The notes: a model not told the origin generated them from the sequence alone. Shown: positions 1 through 9,184, counted from the first letter of the stretch. The stretch is DNA of 64,000 nucleotides from Variovorax sp. 54 (GCF_002754375.1 NZ_PEFF01000001.1:4605501-4669500), one strand, 5' to 3'. Translations and numbers: made by a program.

Positions 1-469
1 GGCCCTTGTATTCGGGCTTGAGCAGGTCGGCCCACGACTTGGGCACCGGCTTGCCCTTGAGCGCGTCGACGTTGACCATGAAGCCGAGCGTGCCCGAGTG
101 GATGGTGAACCAGTGGCCGGCCGGGTCCTTCAGGCCGTCGGGGATGTCTTTCCAGGCGGCCGGCTTGTAGGGCTCGACCACGCCGTCTTTCGCGGCTTGC
201 ACCGCGAAGGTCACGCCGAGGTAGGTCACGTCGGCCACGGGGCTGGCCTTTTCGGCGACCAGCTGTGCGAGCGACTGGCCCGAGTTCTTGTTGTCGGCCG
301 GCACGGTGATGCCGGTCTTCGCCTTGATGGCTTTGAGCTGGGTGCCCCAGTCGGCCCATTCGGTTGGGCAGTTGTAGCAAATGGCGGTCTGGGCCATGGC
401 GCCGCCGGCGGCGACGAGGGCGGCGGCCAGCACGCCGAGGCGGGCGAGTCGGTGAAAGCGTAGGGACAT
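1..469 (-). CDS. ABC transporter periplasmic substrate-binding protein (3' part missing)
   Basis: The reading frame starts at ATG 469 with AGGAG just upstream and runs off the left edge, so only about 156 residues are visible. Residues 1-27 form a signal peptide (basic start, Ala/Val-rich core, cut after AMAQ). The mature part begins TAICYNCPTEWADW and continues as an extracellular solute-binding protein of the iron/thiamine/polyamine type, so it should bind a small solute in the periplasm for an ABC importer. The start lies 28 bases after the LacI-type regulator on the same strand, so the two are probably co-transcribed and controlled by the palindrome at 1542-1557. The solute cannot be told from this fragment. 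Confidence 0.8.
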   Translation of the reverse strand, partial: MSLRFHRLARLGVLAAALVAAGGAMAQTAICYNCPTEWADWGTQLKAIKAKTGITVPADNKNSGQSLAQLVAEKASPVADVTYLGVTFAVQAAKDGVVEPYKPAAWKDIPDGLKDPAGHWFTIHSGTLGFMVNVDALKGKPVPKSWADLLKPEYKG

Positions 470-497
470 GGAAGAACTCCTGGGAGGGGTGGTGAGG

Positions 498-1517
498 TCA
501 GGACACTGCGGCGTCGTTGTCTTCGCGCGCACTTGCGCACGACTCGCCGTCTCGGAAGGCATGGGGGAGCAGCAGGCTCGCGTCGGCCTGCAGCGCGCGG
601 CCGCCGGCGATCGCCTGCACCAGCAGTTCGACGCTGTGGCGGCCGATGTCGCTGTTGGGCTGCGCGATGGTGGTGAGTGCGGGCGTGAGGTCTTCGCCGA
701 GCGCGATGCCGTCGAAGCCGACCACGCTGAGGTCGTCGGGCACCGCCAGGCCGCTCAGGTGCGCGGCGCGGATGCTGCGGATGGCGAGCAGGTCGTTCGA
801 GCAGACCAGCGCGGTGGGGCGACTGTGCGGGCGCAGCTCGGCGCACAGCGCATCGACGGCGGTCTCGACGAAGGGCACTTCGATCAGCGGCGGCGGCACG
901 AGGCCGGCCTCGGCCATGCCGCGCTGGTAGCCGCGGTAGCGCTGCTGCGCGCGGTCCGACGCGGCCAGCGTGCCGCTGACCATCGCGATGCGCCGGTGGC
1001 CCAGCAGCACGAGGCGCGTGACCGCATCGGCCACCGCGCCTTCGCTGTCGACCGACACGCAGGGGTGGTCGGCGTGCCGGTTGTAGGCCAGCACGTAAGG
1101 CACGGCGGCGGCCTGCAGGCGCTGCAGCGCGGCCGACGTGGACGGGTTCGACACCACGAGGATCAGCCCGTCGACGTTGCCCGCCAGCAGCAGCTGGACG
1201 GCGCGCTCTTCCTCGTCGAGCCGGTAGCCCGTGGTGACCGGCAGGATCGCGTAGCCGCCCGCGACGGCCGCGCGCGCAATGCCCTGCAGGCATTCGGCAA
1301 AAGTCGGGTTCAGCAGCGTGGGCAGCACCACGCCGAGCGTGCGGCTGCGCTGGGTGCGCAAGGTGCGGGCGCTGGCGTTGGGCAGGTAGTTGAGCTCGCG
1401 CGCCACGCGCTCGACCAGTTCACGCGTGGCCGGCGTCACCTTGTCGGGGAAATTGAAGGCGCGCGAGACCGTGGCCACGGAGACCCCGGCTTGGGCGGCT
1501 ACGGCTTGAATGCTCAT
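498..1517 (-). CDS. LacI-family transcriptional regulator
   Basis: 339 residues, the normal size for the family. The first 25 residues are a classic LacI helix-turn-helix (AVAAQAGVSVATVSRAF), followed by the hinge region (LNYLPNASARTLR) and a periplasmic-binding-protein-like effector domain. ATG 1517 is chosen because the family begins just before the helix-turn-helix; the frame stays open further upstream without resembling the family. It lies immediately upstream of an ABC binding protein on the same strand. A perfect palindrome 25 bases before the start is the expected operator, so autoregulation plus control of the transporter is likely. The effector is unknown, probably the transporter's solute or a derivative. 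Confidence 0.92.
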   Translation of the reverse strand: MSIQAVAAQAGVSVATVSRAFNFPDKVTPATRELVERVARELNYLPNASARTLRTQRSRTLGVVLPTLLNPTFAECLQGIARAAVAGGYAILPVTTGYRLDEEERAVQLLLAGNVDGLILVVSNPSTSAALQRLQAAAVPYVLAYNRHADHPCVSVDSEGAVADAVTRLVLLGHRRIAMVSGTLAASDRAQQRYRGYQRGMAEAGLVPPPLIEVPFVETAVDALCAELRPHSRPTALVCSNDLLAIRSIRAAHLSGLAVPDDLSVVGFDGIALGEDLTPALTTIAQPNSDIGRHSVELLVQAIAGGRALQADASLLLPHAFRDGESCASAREDNDAAVS

Positions 1518-1541
1518 CGTGCGGGGTCTGTGGCGTGTTTC

Positions 1542-1557
1542 ATGTAATCGATTACAT
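1542..1557. promoter_or_regulatory. LacI-type operator palindrome
   Basis: ATGTAATCGATTACAT is a perfect 16-bp palindrome with a central CG, the form typical of LacI/GalR operators. It lies 25-40 bases upstream of the regulator start, where it would overlap the promoter. Binding by the adjacent LacI protein is inferred. Confidence 0.72.
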
Positions 1558-1676
1558 TGGACCGGCGCAGTATGACTTCGCGATGACAGGGTGGGGAAGT
1601 GGGGAGAACCCCGGGGCCGCCGGCGCAGCGTGCGGCCCAAAGAGAAAGGGGCCCGAAGGCCCCTTGAGAAACTGAC

Positions 1677-2192
1677 TTACTTGCCGCGCCGGACCCGCCG
1701 GATCTCGTCGACGATCAGGCAGATGGCCCCGAGCGTGATGGCGCTGTCCGCCGCGTTGAACGCCGGGAAGTACCAGTTGCCCCAGTGGAAGCTCAGGAAG
1801 TCGACGACGTAGCCGTGCATCATGCGGTCGACCACGTTGCCGATCGCGCCGCCCAGAATGCAGGCCATCGCGAACGAGAAGAGCTTCTGGCCCGCGTGCG
1901 ACCGCAGCATCCAGACGATGAAGATCGCCGCCGCCACGCCGATGGCCGTGAAGAACCAGCGCTGCCAGCCCGAGTGGTCGGCCAGGAACGAGAAGGCGGC
2001 GCCCGTGTTGTGCGCGCGCACGACGTTGAAGAAGCTCGTCACGTAGGTCGCGTCGCCGAGCTTGTAGTAGCCCAGGATCAGCGTTTTCGTGAACTGGTCG
2101 ATGATCACGATGATCGTCGCCAGCCCGAGCCAGGGCCAGATGCTGGCCCCGCGCGAACGCGAGGCCGACGAGGCGGAGCGTGCGGTCGCCAT
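1677..2192 (-). CDS. lspA: Lipoprotein signal peptidase (signal peptidase II)
   Basis: 171 residues with four hydrophobic segments, an inner-membrane aspartic peptidase that removes signal peptides from prolipoproteins after diacylglyceryl transfer. The family motifs are present: [24 protein letters not shown] with the first catalytic aspartate, and FNAADSAI with the second. The ATG overlaps the ileS stop by one base (TGATG), so it is translationally coupled and is the last gene of a ribF-ileS-lspA operon, an order common in betaproteobacteria. Several lipobox proteins encoded in this window (hydrolase near 9100, I78 inhibitor, nucleoside permease-like) would be its substrates. Confidence 0.97.
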   Translation of the reverse strand: MATARSASSASRSRGASIWPWLGLATIIVIIDQFTKTLILGYYKLGDATYVTSFFNVVRAHNTGAAFSFLADHSGWQRWFFTAIGVAAAIFIVWMLRSHAGQKLFSFAMACILGGAIGNVVDRMMHGYVVDFLSFHWGNWYFPAFNAADSAITLGAICLIVDEIRRVRRGK

Positions 2193-5041
2193 CAGGCCAC
2201 GCTGCGCGATTCGCCCGCGCCGAACAGGTTGCTCGTGCAGCGGCTGCAGAGGGTCGGGTGCGCCGCGTCGTGGCCCACGTCCTCGCGGTAGTGCCAGCAG
2301 CGTTCGCACTTCTGCGCGGTGCTCGGCGTGACCACGGTCGACAGGGTGTCGCCCGCCGCCAGCGCCACGGCCGAGGCGATGAACACGAACTTCAGGTCGT
2401 CGCCCAGCGAGCCCAGCAGCGCGAGGTCGTCGGCCGGTGCGTTCAGCTGCAGGGTGGCCTGCAGCGACGAACCGACCTTGCCCTCGGCGCGCACCGTCTC
2501 GATGTCCTTGTTGACGCCGTCGCGGATCTCGCGGATGCGGCTCCACTTGGCGAGCAGTGCTTCGTCGGGTGCGGCGAACTGGCTGTAGGTCTGCGTGAAG
2601 ATCGACTCGCCGGCCTTGCCGGTGCCCACGATCTTCCAGGCCTCTTCGGCCGTGAAGCTCAGGAACGGCGCCATCCAGCGCAGCATCGCCTGCGAGATGT
2701 GCCACAGCGCAGTCTGCGCGCTGCGGCGCGCGAGCGAGCCCGGGGCCGTCGTGTAGAGGCGGTCCTTCAGGATGTCGAGGTAGAAACCGCCCAGGTCTTC
2801 CGAGCAGTAGATCTGCAGCTTGGCCACCACCGGATGGAACTCGTACACCTGGTAGTGCGCAAGGATCTCGGCCTGGAACTGCGCCGCGCGCGACAGGGCG
2901 TAGCGGTCGATCTCGAACAGCTGGTCGAGCGGCACCGCGTCTTTCGCGATGTCGAAGTCGCTGGTGTTCGCGAGCAGGAAGCGCAGCGTGTTGCGGATGC
3001 GGCGGTAGGCGTCGACGACGCGCGCGAGGATCTTGTCGTCGCCCGCGATGTCGCCCGAGTAGTCGCTCGCGGCCACCCACAGGCGGATGATTTCCGAGCC
3101 CAGCTTGTTGCTGATTTCCTGCGGGTCGATGCCGTTCTTGAGCGACTTGCTCATCTTGATGCCCTTGGCATCCACCGTGAAGCCGTGCGTGAGCAGGCCC
3201 TTGTACGGTGCGCGGTCTTCCAGCATGCAGGCGATGAGAAGCGACGAGTGGAACCACCCGCGGTGCTGGTCGTGGCCTTCGAGGTACAGGTCGGCTTCGG
3301 GGCCGGTCTCGTGGTGCACGTTGGGGTGCGTGCCGCGCAGCACGTGCGAGAAGGTCGAGCCCGAGTCGAACCACACCTCGAGGATGTCGGTGCTCTTGGT
3401 GTAGCTCGGTGCATCTTCGGCGCCCAGGATCTCTTCGACGGTGACGCGGCTCCAGGCCTCGATGCCGCCCTTCTCGACGATGTCGGCGGCCTGGTCGAGG
3501 ATCTCCATGGTGCGCGGGTGCAGCTCGCCCGAATCCTTGTGCAGGAAGAACGGGATCGGCACGCCCCAGCTGCGCTGGCGGCTGATGCACCAGTCGGGCC
3601 GGCCGGCGATCATGTCGTGCAGGCGGGCCTTGCCGTTCTCGGGGTAGAAGCTGGTCTGTTCGATGGCGTCGAGCGCGGTCTGGCGCAGCGTCTTGGGCGC
3701 CTTGTCCTTGGTGAACACGCCTTCGCCCTCGTCCATGCGCACGAACCACTGCGCGGCCGCGCGGTAGATCACCGGCGTCTTGTGACGCCAGCAGTGCGGG
3801 TAGCTGTGGGTGATGGTCTCGGTGGTCAGCAGGCGGTTGGCGTCGCGCAGCGCGGCGATGATCACCGGCACGGCCTTCCAGATGTTCTGGCCGCCGAACA
3901 GCGGGAAGTCGGGCGCGTAGCTGCCGTTGCCCTGCACCGGGTTCAGGATGTCGTCGTACGCCACGCCGTGCGCGATGCAGGAGTTGAAGTCGTCCACGCC
4001 GTAGGCAGGCGAGGAGTGCACGAGGCCGGTGCCGTCGGTGGCCGTGGCGTAGTCGGCCAGGTACACCGGCGACAGGCGCTGGTAGCCGGCGTCCACGTCG
4101 TACAGCGGGTGCTCGAACTCCAGGCCGCCGAGCTTCTCGCCCTTGACCGTGGCCAGCACCTTGCCGTCGAGCGCGTAGCGCGTCATGCACATCTCGACCA
4201 GCGAGTTGGCCAGGATCAGCAGGCCGCGCTCGGTGTCGACCAGCGAGTACTCGAGCTCGGGGTTGAGGTTGATCGCCTGGTTGGCCGGGATGGTCCACGC
4301 GGTGGTGGTCCAGATCACGGCAAAGATGTCGCCGAGGATCGTGTGGTCGGTCTCGAAGGCCTTGAGCACCTTCTCGCGCTCGTGCGCCTTGAAGGCCACG
4401 TCGATGGTCTGGCTCTTCTTGTCGGCGTATTCGATCTCGAACTCGGCCAGCGAGGAGCCGCAGTCGAAGCACCAGTACACGGGCTTGAGGCCCCGGTACA
4501 CGAAGCCGCGCTCGATCACGCGCTTGAATGCGCGCAGCTCGCCGGCTTCATTGGCGAAGTCCATCGTCTTGTAGGGATGGTCCCATTCGCCCAGCACGCC
4601 CAGGCGCTGGAAGTCGACCATCTGCTGGGCGATCTGCTCCGTGGCGTAGGCGCGGCTCTTGGCCTGCATCTCGTCGCGGCTCAGGTTGCGGCCGAACTGC
4701 TTTTCGATGGCGTTCTCGATCGGCAGGCCGTGGCAGTCCCAGCCGGGCACGTACAGCGCGTCGAAGCCTTCGAGCTGGCGCGCCTTGGTGATCATGTCCT
4801 TGAGGATCTTGTTCACCGCGTGACCCATGTGGATCTGGCCGTTGGCGTACGGCGGGCCGTCGTGCAGGATGAACTTGGGCGCGCCGTGGCGGGCGTCGCG
4901 CAGGCGGTGGTAGCGGCCTTCGTCGTTCCATTCTTTCACCCAGCCCGGTTCGCGCTTGGGCAGGTCGCCGCGCATCGGGAAGGGGGTGTCGGGCAGGTTC
5001 AGCGTGGAACGGTAATCTTTGGGGGAAGCAGCGTCAGACAT
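2192..5041 (-). CDS. ileS: Isoleucyl-tRNA synthetase
   Basis: 949 residues, full length for the bacterial type-1 enzyme that charges tRNA-Ile in the cytoplasm. The class I signature appears as [16 protein letters not shown] near the N-terminus, and KMSKS appears in [11 protein letters not shown]. The C-terminal zinc knuckle (CERCW...LCSRC) is complete, which marks the eubacterial form normally sensitive to mupirocin. Middle gene of ribF-ileS-lspA; the gap to ribF holds an inverted repeat (5067-5142). No T-box leader is visible. Confidence 0.98.
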   Translation of the reverse strand: MSDAASPKDYRSTLNLPDTPFPMRGDLPKREPGWVKEWNDEGRYHRLRDARHGAPKFILHDGPPYANGQIHMGHAVNKILKDMITKARQLEGFDALYVPGWDCHGLPIENAIEKQFGRNLSRDEMQAKSRAYATEQIAQQMVDFQRLGVLGEWDHPYKTMDFANEAGELRAFKRVIERGFVYRGLKPVYWCFDCGSSLAEFEIEYADKKSQTIDVAFKAHEREKVLKAFETDHTILGDIFAVIWTTTAWTIPANQAINLNPELEYSLVDTERGLLILANSLVEMCMTRYALDGKVLATVKGEKLGGLEFEHPLYDVDAGYQRLSPVYLADYATATDGTGLVHSSPAYGVDDFNSCIAHGVAYDDILNPVQGNGSYAPDFPLFGGQNIWKAVPVIIAALRDANRLLTTETITHSYPHCWRHKTPVIYRAAAQWFVRMDEGEGVFTKDKAPKTLRQTALDAIEQTSFYPENGKARLHDMIAGRPDWCISRQRSWGVPIPFFLHKDSGELHPRTMEILDQAADIVEKGGIEAWSRVTVEEILGAEDAPSYTKSTDILEVWFDSGSTFSHVLRGTHPNVHHETGPEADLYLEGHDQHRGWFHSSLLIACMLEDRAPYKGLLTHGFTVDAKGIKMSKSLKNGIDPQEISNKLGSEIIRLWVAASDYSGDIAGDDKILARVVDAYRRIRNTLRFLLANTSDFDIAKDAVPLDQLFEIDRYALSRAAQFQAEILAHYQVYEFHPVVAKLQIYCSEDLGGFYLDILKDRLYTTAPGSLARRSAQTALWHISQAMLRWMAPFLSFTAEEAWKIVGTGKAGESIFTQTYSQFAAPDEALLAKWSRIREIRDGVNKDIETVRAEGKVGSSLQATLQLNAPADDLALLGSLGDDLKFVFIASAVALAAGDTLSTVVTPSTAQKCERCWHYREDVGHDAAHPTLCSRCTSNLFGAGESRSVA

Positions 5042-5066
5042 GTTGGGTGCGGCGAAACAGAGGGGG

Positions 5067-5142
5067 CTTCGACAGGCTCAGCCCGAACTGCATTGAGCGG
5101 TCGGTGCGGAAGATATAGCCGTTCGCCCTGAGCTTGTCGAAG
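5067..5142. repeat. REP-like inverted repeat between ribF and ileS
   Basis: The 22-base arms 5067-5088 (CTTCGACAGGCTCAGCCCGAAC) and 5121-5142 are inverted copies of each other, matching at 19 of 22 positions, with 32 bases between them. The core TTCGACA-GCTCAG-GAAC is a motif I recall as a dispersed intergenic palindrome in many GC-rich proteobacteria. In the ribF-ileS transcript it would form a long hairpin, able to protect RNA ends or to attenuate. Copy number in this genome cannot be seen here. Confidence 0.7.
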
Positions 5143-5166
5143 GGCGGCAGCACGGGGCGTGCAGGG

Positions 5167-6204
5167 CTAAATTCGGTCGCGCGTGGTCTGGCGGTGGGTC
5201 TCGGCGTGGGTCGATGCGAAGAACGCGCGTGCGTCGCGGCCATCCTTCGCGATGCCCGCAGTGAGGGCTTCGAGGCTGGTGTAGCGCAATTCGTCGTGCA
5301 GTTTGTGCAGGAGTTCCACGCGCACGATTTTACCGTAGGCCCCTTCGGCCCCCAGATGCGAGGGCCACTCCAGGCAATGCGTCTCGAGCAACACGCGCCC
5401 GGCGTTGACGTCGTTGGCGTCCAGCGAGGGCCGCACGCCGAGGTTGGCCACCCCGGGCAGCGGCTGGTCGGCCAGGCCGTGGACCAGCACCGCGAAGATG
5501 CCGCTGGCGGCCGGTTTCCAGTGCTTGAAGCGCAGGTTGAGGGTGCGAAAACCGTCGTCCTTGCCCGGTAACGAGGCGCCCAGCGCCCGGCCCAGCTTGC
5601 GGCCGTGGACCACGTGGCCCGAGATCGTGTACGGGCGGCCCAGCAGGGTGTGGGCGTCGGCCATGCGGCCTTCGGCCAGCGCCTCGCGCACGGCCGAGCT
5701 GGACACCCGCAGGCCGTGCACCTCGTAGCTGTTCATGCGGGCGACGTCGAAGCCTTGGGCTTCACCGGCGGCATCGAGCATGGCGTAGTCGCCGGCGCGC
5801 TTGGCGCCGAAGCGGAAGTCGTCGCCCACCAGCACGTAGCGCGCGCCCAGGCCGTCGATCAGCACGTTCTGGATGAAGGCCTCGGGCGACTGGGACGCCA
5901 GCCGGCCGTCGAAGGGCAGCACGATGGTCTGGTCGACGCCGCAGGACGCCAGCTCGGTCAGCTTGTCGCGCAGCGTGCCGATGCGGGCCGGGGCCAGGTC
6001 GGGTTTCTTGGTGACGGCGGCGAAATAGTCGCGCGGGTGCGGCTCGAAGGTCAGCACGCAACTGGGCAGCCCGCGATGGCGGGCCTCGGTCTGCAACAGC
6101 GCCAGCATGGCCTGGTGGCCGCGATGGACGCCGTCGAAATTGCCGATCGTGAGGGCGCAGGCCGGAGCTACGCCCGGGTGTCGGAAGCCGCGGAAAACCT
6201 GCAT
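5167..6204 (-). CDS. ribF: Bifunctional riboflavin kinase / FAD synthetase
   Basis: 345 residues. Residues 1 to about 190 are the FAD synthetase (nucleotidyltransferase) domain with IGNFDGVHRGHQ, and the rest is the riboflavin kinase domain. Together they convert riboflavin to FMN and FAD. The kinase nucleotide motif, usually GFPTAN, appears here as GFRTLN after an insertion (LGASLPGKDDGFRTLN): the Thr and Asn remain and the Pro is replaced. First gene of the operon with ileS and lspA, divergent from the HNH nuclease at 6369. Confidence 0.96.
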   Translation of the reverse strand: MQVFRGFRHPGVAPACALTIGNFDGVHRGHQAMLALLQTEARHRGLPSCVLTFEPHPRDYFAAVTKKPDLAPARIGTLRDKLTELASCGVDQTIVLPFDGRLASQSPEAFIQNVLIDGLGARYVLVGDDFRFGAKRAGDYAMLDAAGEAQGFDVARMNSYEVHGLRVSSSAVREALAEGRMADAHTLLGRPYTISGHVVHGRKLGRALGASLPGKDDGFRTLNLRFKHWKPAASGIFAVLVHGLADQPLPGVANLGVRPSLDANDVNAGRVLLETHCLEWPSHLGAEGAYGKIVRVELLHKLHDELRYTSLEALTAGIAKDGRDARAFFASTHAETHRQTTRDRI

Positions 6205-6261
6205 GGGAGAGTATCTTTTTGATAGCGCCTGATGCCCGTCGAATGGGCAAATCAGGCCGAT

Positions 6262-6287
6262 TTGTCACAAAGCCGGTATATTGTGAC
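6262..6287. promoter_or_regulatory. Candidate promoter/dyad between ribF and the HNH gene
   Basis: GTCACAA (6264-6270) and TTGTGAC (6281-6287) are inverted repeats around a TATATT box (6277-6282) in the divergent ribF/HNH gap. TATATT could be a -10 element for the HNH gene, but I see no -35 at the right distance. A weak call. Confidence 0.3.
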
Positions 6288-6368
6288 GCAGTGCGTGGGT
6301 TGGCGTGAGTCGCCGATGCACCCCGAGTCTCTGGTCTCTGCGTGGTTTTCTCGTTCGAGGAGGCGTGT

Positions 6369-6929
6369 GTGAAGGTCTTGAAGCTGTCGGCCCAAGGGCT
6401 GCCCCAGTCATGGATATCGCTGGAACAGGCGGTGATCCACTACGCAGCGGACGAAGTTCGCTGGGAAGTGGGCGCGCAGGTGGCCGTGTTCCGTGGCGGC
6501 CACAACGCGGTCACGGGCGAACAGTCGCAGATCGCGATCAACAGCATCATCGGCACCAAGGGCGTGCCGCGCATCAACCCCTTCGCGCAACGCCCGGGCC
6601 TCACCAACAGCAAACTGTTCTCGCGCGACCGCAACGTCTGCGCCTACTGCGGCGGCCATTTCCACGAAGACGAACTCACGCGCGAGCACATCATTCCGTT
6701 CGCGCAGCGCGGCATCGACACCTGGATGAACGTGGTCACGGCCTGCAAGCCCTGCAACCACCGCAAGAGCAGCCGCACGCCCGAGCAGGCGAACATGCCG
6801 CTGCTGTACGCGCCGTATGTGCCCAGCCTGTGGGAAGACTTCATCCTGCGCAACCGCCGCATCCTGGCGGACCAGATGGAATTTTTGATGGCGCATTTGC
6901 CGCAGTCGTCCCGGTTGCACGACATCTAA
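6369..6929 (+). CDS. HNH endonuclease domain protein
   Basis: 186 residues from GTG 6369, chosen because AGGAGG lies 6 bases upstream; an ATG at 6342 in the same frame has no such site. The C-terminal half has an HNH (beta-beta-alpha metal) domain: CAYCGG, REHIIPFAQRG, a central Asn and ACKPCNHRKS, i.e. two CxxC zinc knuckles framing the catalytic His-Asn-His. Proteins of this kind are widespread as single chromosomal genes in betaproteobacteria, usually without a known restriction partner, and none is seen here. It ends at a strong bidirectional terminator. The nucleic-acid target is unknown. Confidence 0.85.
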   Translation: MKVLKLSAQGLPQSWISLEQAVIHYAADEVRWEVGAQVAVFRGGHNAVTGEQSQIAINSIIGTKGVPRINPFAQRPGLTNSKLFSRDRNVCAYCGGHFHEDELTREHIIPFAQRGIDTWMNVVTACKPCNHRKSSRTPEQANMPLLYAPYVPSLWEDFILRNRRILADQMEFLMAHLPQSSRLHDI

Positions 6930-6930
6930 A

Positions 6931-6955
6931 AAAAGAGGCTTCGAGCCTCTTTTTT
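6931..6955. terminator. Bidirectional rho-independent terminator
   Basis: AAAAGAGGCT-TCGA-GCCTCTTTTTT: a stem with A-tract and T-tract on either side between two convergent genes, able to stop transcription from both. Confidence 0.9.
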
Positions 6956-6958
6956 GAT

Positions 6959-7744
6959 TCAGCCCTTCCAGGCCGGCGGCCGTTTCTCGATGAAGGCCTG
7001 CACGCCTTCCAGCGCACTCTCGTCCATCATGTTGCAGGCCATGGTCTGGCTGGCGTCGGCCAGCGCGGCCTCGATGCCGGTCTCGAGCTGGCGATAGAAC
7101 AGTGCCTTGCCCAGTGCGAGCGCCGTGCGGGGCTTGGCGACGATGCTGGCCACCAGCGCCTCGACCGCGGCATCGAGCCCTTCGGGTGGCGCGACCCGGT
7201 TGACCAGGCCTTTCTCGCGCGCTTCCTCAGCGCTGATGAATTCGCCCGTCACCAGCATCTCGAAGGCTTCCTTGCGCCCCAGGTTGCGCGACAGCGTGAC
7301 GCCGGGTGTGGCGCAGAACAGCCCCACGTTGACGCCGCTGACCGCAAAGCGCGCGTCGCTGGCGGCCACCGCGAGGTCGCACACGGCCACAAGCTGGCAG
7401 CCCGCCGCGGTCGCAATGCCGTGCACGCGCGCGATCACCGGCACGGGCAACCGCTGGATCGACAGCATCATCGCGCCGCACCGGTCGAACAGCTGCTGGT
7501 AGTAGCCGAGCGAGGGCTCGGCGCGCATCTCTTTCAGGTCGTGGCCCGCGCAGAAGGCCTTGCCTGCTGCAGCGATGACGACGGCGCGCACCGTGTCATC
7601 GGCGGCGACGGAACCGAGCGCTTGTTCGAGCGCGCCCAGCATGCCTTCGGAGAGCGCGTTGAAGGCGGCGGGGCGGTTCAGCGTGAGCGTGACCACGCCG
7701 CGCGCGTCGCGTGCCGTCAGGACAAAGGGGGACGTGTCATTCAT
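6959..7744 (-). CDS. Enoyl-CoA hydratase/isomerase family protein (ECHDC3-like)
   Basis: 261 residues of the crotonase fold. Oxyanion-hole segments are seen in GKAFCAGHDLKEM and HGIATAAGCQLVAVCDLAVA. The region GVNVGLFCATPGVTLSR and the C-terminal EGVQAFIEKRPPAWKG match, from memory, the ECHDC3 subgroup rather than classical FadB/EchA hydratases. The two catalytic glutamates of classical hydratases are not at the usual places, so plain hydratase activity is doubtful. It lies 6 bases after the lipoprotein hydrolase and may share its transcript. An acyl-CoA substrate is likely; the reaction is open. Confidence 0.85.
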   Translation of the reverse strand: MNDTSPFVLTARDARGVVTLTLNRPAAFNALSEGMLGALEQALGSVAADDTVRAVVIAAAGKAFCAGHDLKEMRAEPSLGYYQQLFDRCGAMMLSIQRLPVPVIARVHGIATAAGCQLVAVCDLAVAASDARFAVSGVNVGLFCATPGVTLSRNLGRKEAFEMLVTGEFISAEEAREKGLVNRVAPPEGLDAAVEALVASIVAKPRTALALGKALFYRQLETGIEAALADASQTMACNMMDESALEGVQAFIEKRPPAWKG

Positions 7745-7750
7745 GGCCGT

Positions 7751-9109
7751 TCAGTACGTCAGCTCGAGCACCGTCGTGTGCCCTTGCGCGGCGGGCCAGC
7801 TCTGGCCGGTGAGGCGCTCGCCGTTGAACTCCGCGCTGACCGTGCGCTGCGGCGCGCCGGCCGCGATGCGCAGCCGCGAGGTCGACTGTCCCGCGCCCTG
7901 GGCCGGCACGCCGGCGGGCGGGCTCTGGCCGTCGAATTGCATCGTGTCGCGCTGCGCATCGAAGTAGCCGCGCGGGCGCGTGAAAACGACCACCGCACCC
8001 GCACCACTCTCGGCCGGCGCCAGGCGTTCGGGCCGCAGGTTGACGAGGCCGCTGCTGCGCACGAACGGGCTGCGGTAGAGGTGCGTGGTGCCCTGGCCGG
8101 GCACGTCGAGCACGAACTCGTAGCGCGCTGCCGGTTGCGCGCTGAACGGCCCCCAGCGGCCGTCGGCGCCGACCGTCTGCTGGTGCGCCGCCTCGCCGCG
8201 CCGCGTGCCCGAGGCCGGATCGACCGCAAAGACCGTGACACGTGCGCCGGCCAGCGCGAGGTTGTCCGCGCCGATCGCGCGGCCGTCGAGCACGACCTTC
8301 GATTCCGGCACCACCGTCGTGCTGGCCGGCGCCTGGCCGGTCAGGAAGTGCCAGGTCGCCGCGAAGGCAGCGGGCGAAAACGAGGTCTCGCGGTGGTCCA
8401 CGCGTGGCAGCACGAGGTTGGTCGCGCCCTTGAGCGCCGGCCCGTCGAAGCCGATGTTCGTCGGCTGGCCCGGTGCGCCGATCCACAGGCCGTCGGGCTG
8501 GGCGTACTTGTCATTGGTGTCGGAGCGCAGCGTCAGCCACTGCACGCCGGGCGTGACCTCGTCGCCGTTCGGTCCCTTGGGCGCATTGAGCTGCTGCATG
8601 AAAGTCGAGAGCCCCGAGAACTCGTTGTTCTCGCGCAGGCCCTTCACCTTCCAGATGCCATGCGCCGGGTTGCCGCCGAGCACCACGTGGCTCACCACGG
8701 CCGCGCCGCCGCCGTTCTGCACGTAGTTGCGGATGGTGTTGCCGCCGCGCGAGTTGCCGATCAGCACCACCTTGGGCGCGCCCGTGGCTTTCAGCACTTT
8801 CTCGACCTCGGCGCGCAGGAACGCGGCCGACTCGGCGGTGGAACTGCGCCCCGGCTGGGCCACGGCGTCGTCGTCGCGGGCCAGGGGATTTGGTTGGTCG
8901 ACGGCAAACAACCGCTCGCGCGGCCAGCCGTTCGACTCGAAGCGCCAGACCGTGGTCTGCCACAGCGCCGCCGAGTCGCCGTTGCCGTGCATGAAGACGA
9001 TCGGCGGGCGCTCGGTGGAAGAGGGGGTGGAGCTGGCGCAGGCGGTCAGCAAGGTGACGGCGGCGGTTCCGGCAAGGGCCGAGGCAAGCAGGGTGCGGCG
9101 GGAAGGCAT
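7751..9109 (-). CDS. Secreted lipoprotein alpha/beta hydrolase with C-terminal beta domain
   Basis: 452 residues from ATG 9109 (GAGAGA upstream). The N-terminus has SRRTLLASAL then a lipobox LLTAC, so it is an exported lipoprotein and a substrate for LspA. A hydrolase domain follows: oxyanion region FMHGNG, nucleophile elbow GNSRGG (Ser), and a late HRE that may supply the His. From about residue 240 a second, beta-rich region resembles the carboxypeptidase-regulatory-like and jelly-roll modules of lipases such as the Archaeoglobus lipase. An extracellular ester or polyester substrate is plausible. Adjacent fatty-acid oxidation genes fit a role in supplying acids. Confidence 0.8.
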   Translation of the reverse strand: MPSRRTLLASALAGTAAVTLLTACASSTPSSTERPPIVFMHGNGDSAALWQTTVWRFESNGWPRERLFAVDQPNPLARDDDAVAQPGRSSTAESAAFLRAEVEKVLKATGAPKVVLIGNSRGGNTIRNYVQNGGGAAVVSHVVLGGNPAHGIWKVKGLRENNEFSGLSTFMQQLNAPKGPNGDEVTPGVQWLTLRSDTNDKYAQPDGLWIGAPGQPTNIGFDGPALKGATNLVLPRVDHRETSFSPAAFAATWHFLTGQAPASTTVVPESKVVLDGRAIGADNLALAGARVTVFAVDPASGTRRGEAAHQQTVGADGRWGPFSAQPAARYEFVLDVPGQGTTHLYRSPFVRSSGLVNLRPERLAPAESGAGAVVVFTRPRGYFDAQRDTMQFDGQSPPAGVPAQGAGQSTSRLRIAAGAPQRTVSAEFNGERLTGQSWPAAQGHTTVLELTY

Positions 9110-9150
9110 GTCTGTCTCTCTCCTGGCAGGGGGCTCGGGCCCCGCAAGTG

Positions 9151-9184
9151 AAAACGCCCGCCGGCGCAAGGCGGGCGGGCGTTG
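9151..9184 (-). terminator. Terminator hairpin of the acyl-CoA dehydrogenase pair
   Basis: Read on the minus strand, AACGCCCGCC and GGCGGGCGTT form a strong stem followed by TTTTC, 20 bases after the stop of the gene ending at 9206. Confidence 0.75.

Noticed and set aside
1677..4472. A 931-codon frame joining lspA to a frame of ileS
   Set aside because: Only the last 171 residues match a protein (lspA, from ATG 2192). The rest is an out-of-frame reading of ileS.
2180..5131. Very long open frame antisense to ileS
   Set aside because: Long antisense frames are expected in GC-rich genes. It lacks family motifs and is a mirror of a full-length ileS.
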